Assembly: GCF_029760895.1 (NCBI RefSeq)
Contig: NZ_CP121679.1
Span: 1,302,001 to 1,366,000, forward strand
Source of the DNA: Ancylobacter sp. WKF20
GTDB lineage: Bacteria > Pseudomonadota > Alphaproteobacteria > Rhizobiales > Xanthobacteraceae
Length of the DNA: 64,000 bases
Direction: 5' to 3'
In this document: positions 38,334 through 48,123 of the stretch, in pieces
How positions within the stretch are numbered: the stretch's first letter is position 1
Layout of the letters: each line of letters starts with the position of its first letter
The notes under the pieces: model-generated
Databases searched by the model: none
What the model was told of the DNA's origin: nothing
What the model saw: only the letters and a program-made list of their open reading frames with translations
Translations under genes and position numbers: made by a program

Positions 38334-38633
38334 TCACTGCGTCGGTGCGGGCAGCACGAACGTCAGGTTGCTGTAGACGGCCATCGAGGAGATGGCCACG
38401 AGGAGGGCAAGGAAGAAGGCGACCAGCATCTTGTTGAGGCGGGTCGCGGTCTCGGCCGGCACGTCGGCACCCGTGCGGGCGCCGAACGGCCAGAACACAG
38501 CGGCGATATAGGCCCCTGCCCCGCCCTTGCGGGCCCCGGCCAGCCCGAAGGCGAGCTGGGCGGCGAACACCCACAGCACGACGGCGGCCGAGCCGCCGGC
38601 GACGAGGGTGATCCAGAACAGATTGGCCAGCAT
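38334..38633 (-). CDS. Small two-helix membrane protein between pdhA and pdhB
   Basis: A 99-residue protein with two strong hydrophobic segments (about 2-30 and 64-88) joined by a loop containing [20 protein letters not shown] and [16 protein letters not shown]. The ATG at 38633 gives a hydrophobic N-terminus; the frame is open further upstream only inside pdhA. It lies 14 nt after the pdhA stop and 40 nt before pdhB, so it is very likely co-transcribed with the pyruvate dehydrogenase genes. I do not recognise a characterised family. Confidence 0.72.
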   Translation of the reverse strand: MLANLFWITLVAGGSAAVVLWVFAAQLAFGLAGARKGGAGAYIAAVFWPFGARTGADVPAETATRLNKMLVAFFLALLVAISSMAVYSNLTFVLPAPTQ

Positions 38634-38647
38634 CAAAACCCCGCCGC

Positions 38648-39712
38648 TCAGCGCAGAATGTCGGTGTAGAGCTCGGACGGATCGGGCTCGGGATCGTGGC
38701 TGGCGAAATCGGCGGCCGCGTTCATCGCGTCGCGGATCTCGGCGTCGATCGCCTTCAGATCCTCCTCGCTGGCCCACTTCTTCTCCAGAAGGCGGGCCCG
38801 CACCTGCTCGATCGGGTCATGCTCGGTGCGCATCTTCTGCACCTCCTCCTTGGACCGGTACTTGGCCGGGTCCGACATGGAGTGGCCGCGATAGCGGTAG
38901 GTGAGCATTTCGAGGATGTAGGGGCCCTTGCCGGAGCGGGCGAACTCCACCGCGCGCTCGCCGGCGGCCTTGACCGCGCGCACATCCATGCCGTCGACCT
39001 GCTCGCCGGGAATGTTGAACGAGGTGCCGCGCTTGGAGAAGTCGGTCTGGGCGGAGGCGCGGTTCACCGCGGTGCCCATGGCGTATTTGTTGTTCTCGAT
39101 GATGTACACGACGGGCAGCTTCCACAGCTCCGCCATGTTGAAGCTCTCATAGACCTGGCCCTGATTGGCGGCGCCGTCGCCGAAATAGGCCAGGGTGACA
39201 TTGCCGTTGTCACGGTAGTGATTGGCGAAGGCGAGGCCGGTGCCGAGCGAGACCTGGGCGCCGACGATGCCGTGGCCGCCGAAGAAGCCCTTCTCGATGC
39301 TGAACATATGCATCGAGCCGCCCTTGCCCTTGGAATAGCCGCCACGGCGGCCGGTGAGCTCGGCCATGACGCCCTTGGGGTCCATGCCGCAGGCCAGCAT
39401 GTGGCCGTGGTCGCGATAGCCGGTGATGACCTGATCGCCGGGCTTGAGCGCCGCCTGCATGCCGACGACGACGGCTTCCTGGCCGATATAGAGGTGGCAG
39501 AAGCCGCCGATCAGACCCATACCGTAGAGCTGGCCGGCCTTTTCCTCGAAGCGGCGGATCTCGAGCATCCGGCGATACGCTTCAAGCTCATCTGCCTTGG
39601 AGAATTCGAGCACCGACGAAACCTTGTCCGCGCGGCGGCCCGTGGTCCTCGGGGCGGCGGGGGCTTTTCCGACGGTCGTGCTGGCGGCCGACTTCTTCGC
39701 GGCAGTTACCAT
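38648..39712 (-). CDS. pdhA: Pyruvate dehydrogenase E1 alpha subunit
   Basis: The thiamine-diphosphate-binding E1-alpha subunit, 354 residues. The ThDP motif is GDGAANQGQVYESFNMAELW, preceded by GHGIVGAQVSLGTGLAFA. The phosphorylation-loop-like YRYRGHSMSDPAKYRSKEE is present. About 30 Ala/Lys-rich N-terminal residues precede the core. It is the first gene of pdhA-orf-pdhB-pdhC-lpd. Confidence 0.96.
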   Translation of the reverse strand: MVTAAKKSAASTTVGKAPAAPRTTGRRADKVSSVLEFSKADELEAYRRMLEIRRFEEKAGQLYGMGLIGGFCHLYIGQEAVVVGMQAALKPGDQVITGYRDHGHMLACGMDPKGVMAELTGRRGGYSKGKGGSMHMFSIEKGFFGGHGIVGAQVSLGTGLAFANHYRDNGNVTLAYFGDGAANQGQVYESFNMAELWKLPVVYIIENNKYAMGTAVNRASAQTDFSKRGTSFNIPGEQVDGMDVRAVKAAGERAVEFARSGKGPYILEMLTYRYRGHSMSDPAKYRSKEEVQKMRTEHDPIEQVRARLLEKKWASEEDLKAIDAEIRDAMNAAADFASHDPEPDPSELYTDILR

Positions 39713-39834
39713 GGCGCATCCTCAGCTCGCGACGAGATAGTGCGAGCTTCATAACGCAGCTTTCGCAACGGCGCTACGCTCAGGACGCAATGGTGCAACG
39801 CACAACATGCTGTACGCGCAATGGTTTCCGGTTC

Positions 39835-39881
39835 TTAACTTGATCGAAGTTAAATCGTTATTTTAACTTGATTACAGTTAA
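39835..39881. promoter_or_regulatory. Pair of 19-bp palindromic operator-like sites upstream of pdhA
   Basis: TTAACTTGATCGAAGTTAA (39835-39853) is a perfect inverted repeat with 7-bp arms. TTAACTTGATTACAGTTAA (39863-39881) repeats it with 6-bp arms. Centres are 28 bp apart, 123-169 nt upstream of the pdhA start, in an AT-rich island of a GC-rich genome. The arrangement suggests two dimer sites for a repressor or activator of the pdh operon. The cognate regulator is not evident in the window. Confidence 0.65.
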
Positions 39882-39970
39882 GCTCTTGCGATTGCGGCGT
39901 TTCCCTCGGAATCCTTCTGGCATGCGGTATATCTCGGGCGATCCGCCCCGGCGCCGCTGCCGAAAAATTG

Positions 39971-40318
39971 TCAGTTCGGTGTAACCGTACCGGCCGCGGA
40001 GGCCCGCGGCGGACGCAGCAGCACAAGATCCTTGGGGTGCACGAGGTTCAGCAGCGAGCGCGCTTCCTCGTCCAGCATGTCGGCATCCATCCGGTCGGGC
40101 GACAGCAGCCGCACCTTGGATTCGAGTGCCTGCCGCTGGGCGCGGATCTTGTCGCGCTCGGCGGTGAGCTCCTCGTGCTGATGCTCGAAGGAGCGGCGGG
40201 CGAGCAGCCCGTACTGGCCATTATAGCCCTGGAAGGCGAAATAGCCGATGAGCGCCGCCGCCCCGAGATGCAGGGTGACGGTCTGGAGAATCGAGCGCCA
40301 GCGGGTGCGAATAATCAT
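39971..40318 (-). CDS. ftsB: FtsB/DivIC-type septum formation initiator
   Basis: A 115-residue bitopic protein: N-terminal membrane helix (about 13-30), a coiled-coil (FEHQHEELTAERDKIRAQRQ) and a short C-terminal region (MDADMLDEEARSLLNLVHP). FtsB works with FtsL and FtsQ in the divisome. In alphaproteobacteria it characteristically lies between eno and pdhA, as here. The divisome role is known for the family and not shown by this sequence. Confidence 0.88.
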   Translation of the reverse strand: MIIRTRWRSILQTVTLHLGAAALIGYFAFQGYNGQYGLLARRSFEHQHEELTAERDKIRAQRQALESKVRLLSPDRMDADMLDEEARSLLNLVHPKDLVLLRPPRASAAGTVTPN

Positions 40319-40376
40319 GACGCCGACCCTAGCGGCGAGCGGTTGAGGCTCCGTTAACTGTGTTGGCGATCACCCG

Positions 40377-40468
40377 CGTCATCCCGGCCGTAGCGCAGCG
40401 GAGAGCCGGGATCGCTCCCAGTTCGGCACCCGATCCCGGCTCGGCCCTGCGGGCCGTCCGGGATGACG
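40377..40468. repeat. Intergenic palindromic repeat, copy A (92 bp)
   Basis: The element begins CGTCATCCCGG and ends CCGGGATGACG, so its ends are inverted repeats, with an internal CCGGGATCG/CGATCCCGG pair and a central hairpin GGCCCTGCGGGCC. It aligns with copy C (40875-40965) with about six mismatches over 91 bp. Such units are widespread between genes in Xanthobacteraceae and Bradyrhizobium genomes. Confidence 0.8.
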
Positions 40469-40546
40469 ATGTGACGGAATGGGGCGCCGCCGCAGCACCT
40501 GCCACGAGAAGGATCCACGGGCCGTGATTTCCAGCTCCGCCGTCCT

Positions 40547-40565
40547 GGCCGGGTTTGGCCCGGCC
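40547..40565. repeat. REP-like hairpin GGCCGGG/CCCGGCC
   Basis: A perfect 7-bp stem with a TTTGG loop, flanked by CGTCCT and ATCGAC. It resembles a common 'GTCATGGCCGGGCTTGTCCCGGCCATCC'-type genomic repeat seen across Hyphomicrobiales, shortened here. Confidence 0.55.
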
Positions 40566-40710
40566 ATCGACAATTTCCCCGCCGCCCCTCGTGTCCCGGA
40601 CGCCTGTAGCGCCAGCGGAAAGCGAGCCGGGACCCAGCGGAAGACTCTTCCGGCCGCGCCCCTTTCCGAACAGAACATCAAGGCCGCCTTCGGCGCCGTC
40701 TCGCGCTGGA

Positions 40711-40749
40711 CCCCGGATCGGCGCCGTGCGTCGCACGGCTTGTCCGGGG
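40711..40749. repeat. Nested hairpin repeat
   Basis: Outer arms CCCCGGA (40711-40717) and TCCGGGG (40743-40749) enclose inner arms GCCGTGCG (40723-40730) and CGCACGGC (40732-40739), separated by one base. It is a third kind of palindromic repeat in the same gap. Confidence 0.55.
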
Positions 40750-40763
40750 AACGTGGGGGCCAC

Positions 40764-40807
40764 GGCCCGCGATTCCGGCGCGGCCCTGCGGGCCATCCGG
40801 GATGACG
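40764..40807. repeat. Intergenic palindromic repeat, fragment B (44 bp)
   Basis: Matches the right half of copies A and C (GGCCCGCGATTCCGGCG to CCGGGATGACG), with single differences such as ATTCCGG for ATCCCGG and CATCCGG for CGTCCGG. The left half is missing. Confidence 0.7.
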
Positions 40808-40874
40808 CTTCGAGGTGACGACGCCAGCACTCTGCTGCCTCAGAGATACCTCGCCCCCCTCCCATATCCGCAGA

Positions 40875-40965
40875 CGTCATCCCGGCCGCAGCGTAGCGGA
40901 GAGCCGGGATCGCTCCCAATTCGGCCCGCGATCCCGGCGCGGCCCTGCGGGCCGTCCGGGATGAC
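40875..40965. repeat. Intergenic palindromic repeat, copy C (91 bp)
   Basis: Same orientation and nearly the same sequence as copy A, 498 bp further on. It lies just beyond the eno terminator, between two minus-strand genes. Confidence 0.8.
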
Positions 40966-40984
40966 ACATCTTCGAAAGACGTCC

Positions 40985-41019
40985 CAAAACAAAACGGCCG
41001 GGCGCTGGGCCCGGCCGTT
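40985..41019 (-). terminator. Rho-independent terminator of eno
   Basis: Read on the minus strand, AACGGCCGGGC pairs with GCCCGGCCGTT around a 5-nt loop (perfect 11-bp stem) and runs straight into TTTTGTTTT. It lies about 95 nt after the eno stop codon. Confidence 0.88.
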
Positions 41020-41113
41020 CTTGTGGTTCGCGGGTGAAGACCCGAAGGATGGATCCCAGGATCACGGCCGGGGATGAAGGGCGCTCCGGCGGGGCCGTGC
41101 GCGCCCCCTGCCC

Positions 41114-42454
<1,341 letters not shown>

Positions 42455-42516
42455 CTACCCGCTCCACATGACATGCGAAAGGGGTGCCGTTCGGGCGGAC
42501 GAAACGTCAGGGGCCG

Positions 42517-44343
42517 CTATTCCACCGTGACGGATTTGGCGAGGTTGCGCGGCTGGTCGACATCCGTGCCCATCTGCACCGCCGTGTGGTAGGCGAGAAG
42601 CTGCACGGGAATGGCGTAGACCAGCGGGGCGATGAGCGGGTCCATCTCCGGCAGCACCAGCGTCGCCTCGGTCTCCAGCGCGGTGTGCGCCTGACCGGTC
42701 TTGTCGGTGAGCAGGATGATTCGGCCCCCGCGCGCGGCGACCTCCTGCATGTTCGACATGGTCTTCTCGAACACGGCGTCATGCGGAGCGATGACCACCA
42801 CCGGCATCTTCTCGTCGATGAGTGCTATGGGCCCGTGCTTCAGCTCGCCGGCGGCATAGCCCTCGGCGTGGATGTAGGAGATTTCCTTGAGCTTCAGCGC
42901 GCCTTCCAGCGCCAGCGGGAAGCTGGTGCCGCGGCCGAGATAGAGCACGTCCTGCGCCTTGGCGAAGGTGCGGGCGAGCTGCTCGATCTTCGGCCCGAGC
43001 TTCAGCGCCTCGTTCATCAGGCGGGGCACCTCGACGAGCGCCCGCACGAGGCGGCGCTCCTCATCGGCGGAAATCGTGCCGCGCTCCCGTCCAGCGAGCA
43101 CGGCCAGCGCCGCGAGGGTGGCGAGCTGGCAGGTGAAGGCCTTGGTGGAGGCGACGCCGATCTCCGGGCCGGCCAGCGTCGGCACCACCACATCGGCCTC
43201 GCGGGCGATGGTGGAGGTCGGCACATTGACCACCGCCAGCACATGCTGGCCGCATTCCTTGGCGTAGCGCAGCGAGGCGAGCGTGTCGGCGGTCTCGCCG
43301 GACTGGGAGATGACGATCATCAGCCCGCCGGGCGCGAGCGGCGCCTCGCGGTAGCGGAACTCCGAGGCGACGTCGATCTCGACGGGGATGCGGGCGATGC
43401 GCTCGATCCAGTATTTGGCGACGAGGCCGGCATAATAGGCGGTGCCGCATGCGGCGATCGACACCCGGTCGAGCTTGGCGATGTCGAAGGGCAGCTTGCC
43501 CGGCAGTTGCACCGTCTCGGCGGCGAGATCGAGATAATGCGCCAGCGTGTGGGAGACCACCTCCGGCTGCTCGTGCATCTCCTTCGCCATGAAGTGGCGG
43601 AAGGCCCCCTTCTCGACGAGGAAGGCCGAAGCCGAGGTCTTCTGCACCGGGCGAGAGACCACCTTGTTGCTGGCGTCGTGGATCACCACGCCCTGCTTGT
43701 TCAGCACCGCCCAGTCGCCGTCTTCGAGATAGGAGATGGTGTCGGTGAAGGGCGCCAGCGCAATGGCATCGGAGCCGAGGAACATCTCGCCCTTGCCGAA
43801 GCCGATGGCGAGCGGGCTGCCCTTGCGGGCGCCGATCAGCAGATCGTCCTCGCCGTCGAACAGGAAGCCGAGCGCGAAGGCGCCGGTGAGGCGCGGCAGG
43901 ATGGCAGCCACCGCGTCCGCCGGGCTCGCACCGTTGCGCATCTCGCGCGACACGAGGTGGGCGACGACCTCGGTGTCGGTCTCGCTCTCGAAATTGGCGC
44001 CCTCAGCGATCAGCTCGTCGCGCAGCTCGCGGTAATTCTCGATGATGCCGTTATGGACCACCGCGACATGGGTGGTGGCGTGCGGGTGGGCGTTGGCCAC
44101 GCTCGGCTTGCCATGGGTGGCCCACCGCGTGTGACCGATGCCGATATGGCCGCTCAGCGGGGCGGCGCCGAGCGTGGCTTCCAGATTGCGCAGCTTGCCC
44201 TCGGCGCGCCGCCGCTCCAGATGATGCGCCTCCAGCGTGGCGATGCCGGCGGAATCATAGCCGCGATATTCCAGACGCTTGAGCGAATCCACCAGCCGGT
44301 CCGCAACAGGGGCGGTGCCGACAATGCCGATAATTCCACACAT
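42517..44343 (-). CDS. glmS: Glutamine-fructose-6-phosphate aminotransferase (isomerizing)
   Basis: Makes glucosamine-6-phosphate from fructose-6-phosphate and glutamine, the first step towards UDP-GlcNAc. The 608 residues start MCGIIGIVG; after Met removal the N-terminal Cys is the glutaminase nucleophile, which fixes the ATG at 44343. Two SIS sugar-isomerase domains follow (AACGTAYYAG, SQSGETADTL, LGRGTSFPLALEGALKLKE) and the C-terminus ends NLAKSVTVE. It lies downstream of glmU, 124 nt apart. Confidence 0.97.
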   Translation of the reverse strand: MCGIIGIVGTAPVADRLVDSLKRLEYRGYDSAGIATLEAHHLERRRAEGKLRNLEATLGAAPLSGHIGIGHTRWATHGKPSVANAHPHATTHVAVVHNGIIENYRELRDELIAEGANFESETDTEVVAHLVSREMRNGASPADAVAAILPRLTGAFALGFLFDGEDDLLIGARKGSPLAIGFGKGEMFLGSDAIALAPFTDTISYLEDGDWAVLNKQGVVIHDASNKVVSRPVQKTSASAFLVEKGAFRHFMAKEMHEQPEVVSHTLAHYLDLAAETVQLPGKLPFDIAKLDRVSIAACGTAYYAGLVAKYWIERIARIPVEIDVASEFRYREAPLAPGGLMIVISQSGETADTLASLRYAKECGQHVLAVVNVPTSTIAREADVVVPTLAGPEIGVASTKAFTCQLATLAALAVLAGRERGTISADEERRLVRALVEVPRLMNEALKLGPKIEQLARTFAKAQDVLYLGRGTSFPLALEGALKLKEISYIHAEGYAAGELKHGPIALIDEKMPVVVIAPHDAVFEKTMSNMQEVAARGGRIILLTDKTGQAHTALETEATLVLPEMDPLIAPLVYAIPVQLLAYHTAVQMGTDVDQPRNLAKSVTVE

Positions 44344-44404
44344 GGGCGGGCTACTCTCCGCGAAAGCCAACAGCCTAGGGTTTCGGGTTTAACCGCCCGT
44401 CACC

Positions 44405-44442
44405 GCGATACCGAAATCACTTCCGGTGTCGCTTCGTATCGC
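44405..44442 (-). other. Stem-loop in the glmU-glmS gap
   Basis: GCGATAC (44405-44411) and GTATCGC (44436-44442) can form a 7-bp stem with a 24-nt loop. glmS leaders often hold regulatory structures, but this does not resemble the glmS ribozyme and no known element could be matched. Confidence 0.3.
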
Positions 44443-44467
44443 TGAAACCACGTCTTTTCCGGGGCGA

Positions 44468-45823
44468 TTACTTCTTCGGCGCAAGGCCGGCGGAGAGGCG
44501 CTCGCGCAGGCGCACCGCCCAGCCGGGCTTGTTCACCTGCCGCGCCCGGCCTATGGCGAGCGAATCCTCCGGCACATTCTCGGTGATGACCGAGCCGGTG
44601 CCGATATAGGCCCCGTCCCCCACGCTCACCGGCGCGACCAGTAGCGTGTTGGTGCCGATGAAGGCATTGGCGCCGATGGTGGTGCGGTGCTTGCGGAAGC
44701 CGTCATAATTGCAGGTGATGGTGCCCGCGCCGATATTGGTGTTCGCCCCGACGCTGGAATCGCCGACATAGGAGAGGTGGTTGACCTTGACCCCCGGCGC
44801 GAGGTCGGCGGCCTTGATCTCCACGAAATTGCCGACATGCACCCCCTGCCCCAGCGAAGCGCCGGGGCGAAGGCGGGCGAAGGGCCCGACAATCGCGCCC
44901 GCGCCGACATGCGCGCCCTCGACATGGCTGAAGGCGCGGATGGTGGCGCCGTCCTCAACGGTGACACCGGGGCCGAACACGACATTGGGCTCGATCACCA
45001 CATCGCGGCCGATCACCGTATCGGCGCTGAAGAACACCGTGTCCGGCGCCACCAGCGTCGCGCCGCCCTCCAGCGCGCGGGCGCGCAGGCGGTTTTGGAG
45101 AATCGATTCCGCCTCAGCCAGTTGCGCCCGACTATTCACACCGGCGACCTCTTCGACGGCCACCTCGACGACACCGGCGGAGCGGCCCAGCGCGCGGGCG
45201 ATTTCCACCGCGTCGGTGAGATAGAATTCCTTCTTGGCGTTGGCGTCGGAGACGCGGTCCAGCAGATCGAGCACCACGCGCCCGTCGAATGCCATCAGCC
45301 CGGCATTGCACAGGGTGATGGCGCGCTCGGTCTCGCTCGCCTCCTTCTCCTCGCGAATGGCGAGAAGTTCGCCGTCCTGCGTCACCAGACGCCCATAGCC
45401 GAACGGGTCCGCCGGGCGGAAGCCGAGGACCGAGACCCCCGCGCCCTCGGCCAGGGGCGCGCGCAGGGCGGCGATGGTTTCCGGCCGCACCAGCGGCGTG
45501 TCGCCATACATGACCACGACATCATCAAAGCCTTCCGCCAGCGCCGCGCGCGCGGCGAGCACGGCATGGGCGGTGCCCCGGCGCTCGGCCTGCACGAAGG
45601 TTCCCGCTTCCGGCGCGACCTGGCGCACCTGCGCGGCCACCGCGTCACGATCCGGGCCGATCACCACGGCGAGGCGGGAGGCTCCCGCCCTCAGCGCCGC
45701 GTCGAGCACATGCGCCACCATGGGCCGGTTCGCCACCGCGTGCAGCACCTTCGGCTTGGTGGAGCGCATGCGGGTGCCCTCCCCGGCGGCGAGAACGATG
45801 ACGAGCAGGCTGCGCATGCGCAT
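44468..45823 (-). CDS. glmU: Bifunctional GlmU (GlcN-1-P acetyltransferase / GlcNAc-1-P uridyltransferase)
   Basis: Makes UDP-GlcNAc for peptidoglycan and lipopolysaccharide; 451 residues. The N-terminal nucleotidyltransferase has [21 protein letters not shown]. The C-terminal left-handed beta-helix has hexapeptide repeats and the [21 protein letters not shown] segment for acetyl transfer. The ATG at 45823 has a GGAG site; one at 45817 is an alternative. It heads a glmU-glmS unit. Confidence 0.97.
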   Translation of the reverse strand: MRMRSLLVIVLAAGEGTRMRSTKPKVLHAVANRPMVAHVLDAALRAGASRLAVVIGPDRDAVAAQVRQVAPEAGTFVQAERRGTAHAVLAARAALAEGFDDVVVMYGDTPLVRPETIAALRAPLAEGAGVSVLGFRPADPFGYGRLVTQDGELLAIREEKEASETERAITLCNAGLMAFDGRVVLDLLDRVSDANAKKEFYLTDAVEIARALGRSAGVVEVAVEEVAGVNSRAQLAEAESILQNRLRARALEGGATLVAPDTVFFSADTVIGRDVVIEPNVVFGPGVTVEDGATIRAFSHVEGAHVGAGAIVGPFARLRPGASLGQGVHVGNFVEIKAADLAPGVKVNHLSYVGDSSVGANTNIGAGTITCNYDGFRKHRTTIGANAFIGTNTLLVAPVSVGDGAYIGTGSVITENVPEDSLAIGRARQVNKPGWAVRLRERLSAGLAPKK

Positions 45824-45946
45824 GGATCTCCGTGAAATGGGTCGCTGTTTAGCGCAGGGCGCCGCGACCCGGAACTGTCGAGAGCGGGGCGAATTGATCG
45901 GCACCGCCGCCTATGCGATGGAATCTCCGTTCGAGGAGGACCGATC

Positions 45947-46327
45947 GTGGCTTACCGCAACTTCCTGCCCAGCGCCCGCGCGACCAACATCATTCTCGTG
46001 CTCGGCGGCTTCGCGCTCGGCTGGGCGATCTATATGCGCTACGCGCTGGTCGAGCAGTCGGCCATCGGCCTTGCCTGCCGGGGCATGGAGACCATGACCT
46101 GCGAGACCCGCGAGATGGTCATCACCCTCTATGGCTATTCGGTCTTCGGCATCGCCGCGATCGCGCTCGCGGTGCTCCAGTTCATCCGCCCCTCGGTGCC
46201 GCTGTTCACGGCGGCCCTGATGGCGACCGCGATCGGCGTCGTCATGTACAACAACAACCTGTCCGCGCTCGCCGCCGGGTTGCTGCTCATCTCGTTCGCC
46301 CGGCCGTGGCGAGGCGCCACAGCGTGA
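45947..46327 (+). CDS. Hypothetical four-helix membrane protein
   Basis: A 126-residue protein with about four hydrophobic segments (12-30, 58-80, 84-100, 103-120) and two cysteines on one loop (LACRGMETMTC). The start is GTG at 45947 behind a strong AGGAGGA ribosome site. It is divergent from glmU and overlaps the 3' end of the convergent ndvC-like gene by 41 nt. I do not recognise the family. Confidence 0.68.
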   Translation: MAYRNFLPSARATNIILVLGGFALGWAIYMRYALVEQSAIGLACRGMETMTCETREMVITLYGYSVFGIAAIALAVLQFIRPSVPLFTAALMATAIGVVMYNNNLSALAAGLLLISFARPWRGATA

Positions 46328-47909
46328 GCGAGAGGGCCAGGATCAGCCCGCCCGTCCACAGCGCCTGCCAGTTGGCGACGGTCTCGTTGATCGGGATGTA
46401 GAGACCGCAGCCGAGCAGGATCGCCGCCGCCAGCATCTCCGCCTGCCGGCCGCTTTCCTGACGCGGCGCCGGCGCGACCAGCGCGTAGAAGGCGAAGCCC
46501 GCGACGATGGGGGTGAGACCGGCGAACTGGAAGTCCTTGTAGCGCGGGTCGAAGACCAGCCCGAAGGCGATCTGCACCACCAGCACCAGCGAGGCCGCGA
46601 GCAGGAAGGCGACGAGCTTTTCCAGCCGCGACGTGCCGGGCACCGAAGACGGGTTAAGCGCGACCGCCAGCGTCACCAGCCGCGTGCGCGCGCCGATGGC
46701 GGCGGCGCAGGCGAGCGGCACGGCCAGCGCTAGCACCAGCATGGCAATGCCGCGGATCCAGCCGCCGAGCGCGAGGCTTTCCACGGGAACCGTGGCGACA
46801 AGGCGCGGATAAAGCAGCCCGCCGAAGAAGGCGATGCCGGCGGTGGCGAACCAGTGCGTCCCCCGCAGCGGCGCGACGCCCGCGCCGCGCTGGCCCTGAA
46901 GCGCGGCGGCGAAGACGGCGAAGGCCACCAGCACGCCGCCGATCGCCTGCGCGATCCAGCTCGGGTGATCCGATACACCCTGCCCCCAGGCGAATTTGAA
47001 ATCGCGCGTATAGGCGTCGAGGAAGCCCCAATGGCCGCCCACCGTGCCCTCGGAGGCGCGCTTCCACGGCTGGTCGAACGCCTCGATGACGTTCAGCCGG
47101 TAGTTCTTCGCCTTGGCGAGCGCCAGCAGTTCCTGAATGACGCGGGCCTGGTTGGAGGGGGACGGCAGCGCGCCCTCGCGCATCCGCCCCTCGCTCGGCC
47201 AGCCGGTCTCGCCGATCAGGATATCCTTGCCGGCGAAGATCTGCCCGACATGCTCGCGGATCTCGCCGAGATGGGCGACGGATTCTTCCGCCGCGACCGG
47301 CAGGTCTTCCCAGAACGGCAGGATGTGGACGGTGACGAAATCCACCGAGCGGGCAAGGTCGCGGTTGCGCTCCCAGAACTCCCACACATCGGCATAGGTG
47401 ACCTGCACCTGCGCCGGCACCTTCTCACGTACTTCCTTGATCATCGCCGCGAGGTCGATGGCGGTCTGCTCGCCGCGCAGCAGCACCTCATTGCCGACGA
47501 TCACCGCCTTGATGACGTCCGGGTTCTGCTGCGCCGCCTTCACCGCCTCGTCGATCTCGATGCGGTTGTCGGCGGGGTTGCGGCCGATCCAGATACCCTG
47601 CAGCACGGTGAGCCCATGCTTGCGCGCGAGCTCCGGCACGACATGCAGGCCCATCTCGGTGGAATAGGTGCGCACGCAATGGGTGATCTTGGCGAGACGC
47701 TCGAAATCGTCGTCGATCTGCTCGGGCGGGATCACCAGACCGGCCATGAAGGGCGACTGACCCGGCCGGAACGGCGCGTAGGACACGCAGGGCAGCTTCT
47801 CCCCGGCCGCCAGCGGCGAGGAGGGCGCCGGCACCGGATGGCCCAGCCAGGCCCAGATGGCGACAACCGCCGCGCCGACGGCGAGCGCAAGGGCAATGGG
47901 AAGACGCAT
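46287..47909 (-). CDS. ndvC: GH17-type beta-glucan enzyme with C-terminal membrane domain (NdvC-like)
   Basis: A 540-residue protein: signal anchor (4-22), a periplasmic glycoside-hydrolase-17-like domain (about 40-330) and some seven to eight membrane helices. The expected acid/base Glu141 is in AVIVGNEVLLR and the nucleophile Glu234 in ILIGETGWPS. Size and architecture match Bradyrhizobium NdvC, needed for beta-1,6 linkages in cyclic beta-1,3/1,6-glucans; it may act as a transglycosidase. It is divergent from the next two glucan genes. The ATG at 47909 has a GGAG site. Confidence 0.78.
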   Translation of the reverse strand: MRLPIALALAVGAAVVAIWAWLGHPVPAPSSPLAAGEKLPCVSYAPFRPGQSPFMAGLVIPPEQIDDDFERLAKITHCVRTYSTEMGLHVVPELARKHGLTVLQGIWIGRNPADNRIEIDEAVKAAQQNPDVIKAVIVGNEVLLRGEQTAIDLAAMIKEVREKVPAQVQVTYADVWEFWERNRDLARSVDFVTVHILPFWEDLPVAAEESVAHLGEIREHVGQIFAGKDILIGETGWPSEGRMREGALPSPSNQARVIQELLALAKAKNYRLNVIEAFDQPWKRASEGTVGGHWGFLDAYTRDFKFAWGQGVSDHPSWIAQAIGGVLVAFAVFAAALQGQRGAGVAPLRGTHWFATAGIAFFGGLLYPRLVATVPVESLALGGWIRGIAMLVLALAVPLACAAAIGARTRLVTLAVALNPSSVPGTSRLEKLVAFLLAASLVLVVQIAFGLVFDPRYKDFQFAGLTPIVAGFAFYALVAPAPRQESGRQAEMLAAAILLGCGLYIPINETVANWQALWTGGLILALSLTLWRLATAGRTR

Positions 47910-48123
47910 GGGAATCTCCGGCGGAACCGAGGCGAACGGGCGGGCGCGAGCCGACAGGCGGGTAGCGGGGCTTTGTAGCTTTCGCAAGACACGGGGAAAA
48001 GTCGGCTGATCGGCTTATTCCAAAGCTGTACGTGGCCCTGTCGTCATGCTGACAAATTCAACCGCTTCACCTACTGTCCGTCGGCTCCCCGCAGTCTCTT
48101 GTTACGGTGTGACACTTTCCGCC
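47910..48123. promoter_or_regulatory. Divergent region between the ndvC-like gene and the small glucan-locus gene
   Basis: A 214-nt gap holding divergent promoters. The in-frame extension of the + gene back to 48046 is possible but lacks a ribosome site. No clear promoter elements, repeats or RNA gene were seen. Confidence 0.3.

Larger units (their letters stand above)
40319..41113. other. 795-nt gene-free ftsB-eno intergenic region
   Basis: No ORF is credible; the open frames here are repeat translations. The region contains three copies or fragments of a palindromic repeat (40377-40468, 40764-40807, 40875-40965), two unrelated hairpin repeats (40547-40565 and 40711-40749) and the eno terminator (40985-41019). 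Confidence 0.75.

Noticed and set aside
39835..39881. CtrA binding sites (TTAA-N7-TTAA)
   Set aside because: The TTAA half-sites are 11 and 9 bases apart, not 7, and the sequence is a true inverted repeat unlike the CtrA direct repeat.
40379..41077. Several 60-110-codon ORFs in the ftsB-eno gap
   Set aside because: They are translations of the palindromic repeats, lack ribosome sites and occur in several frames.
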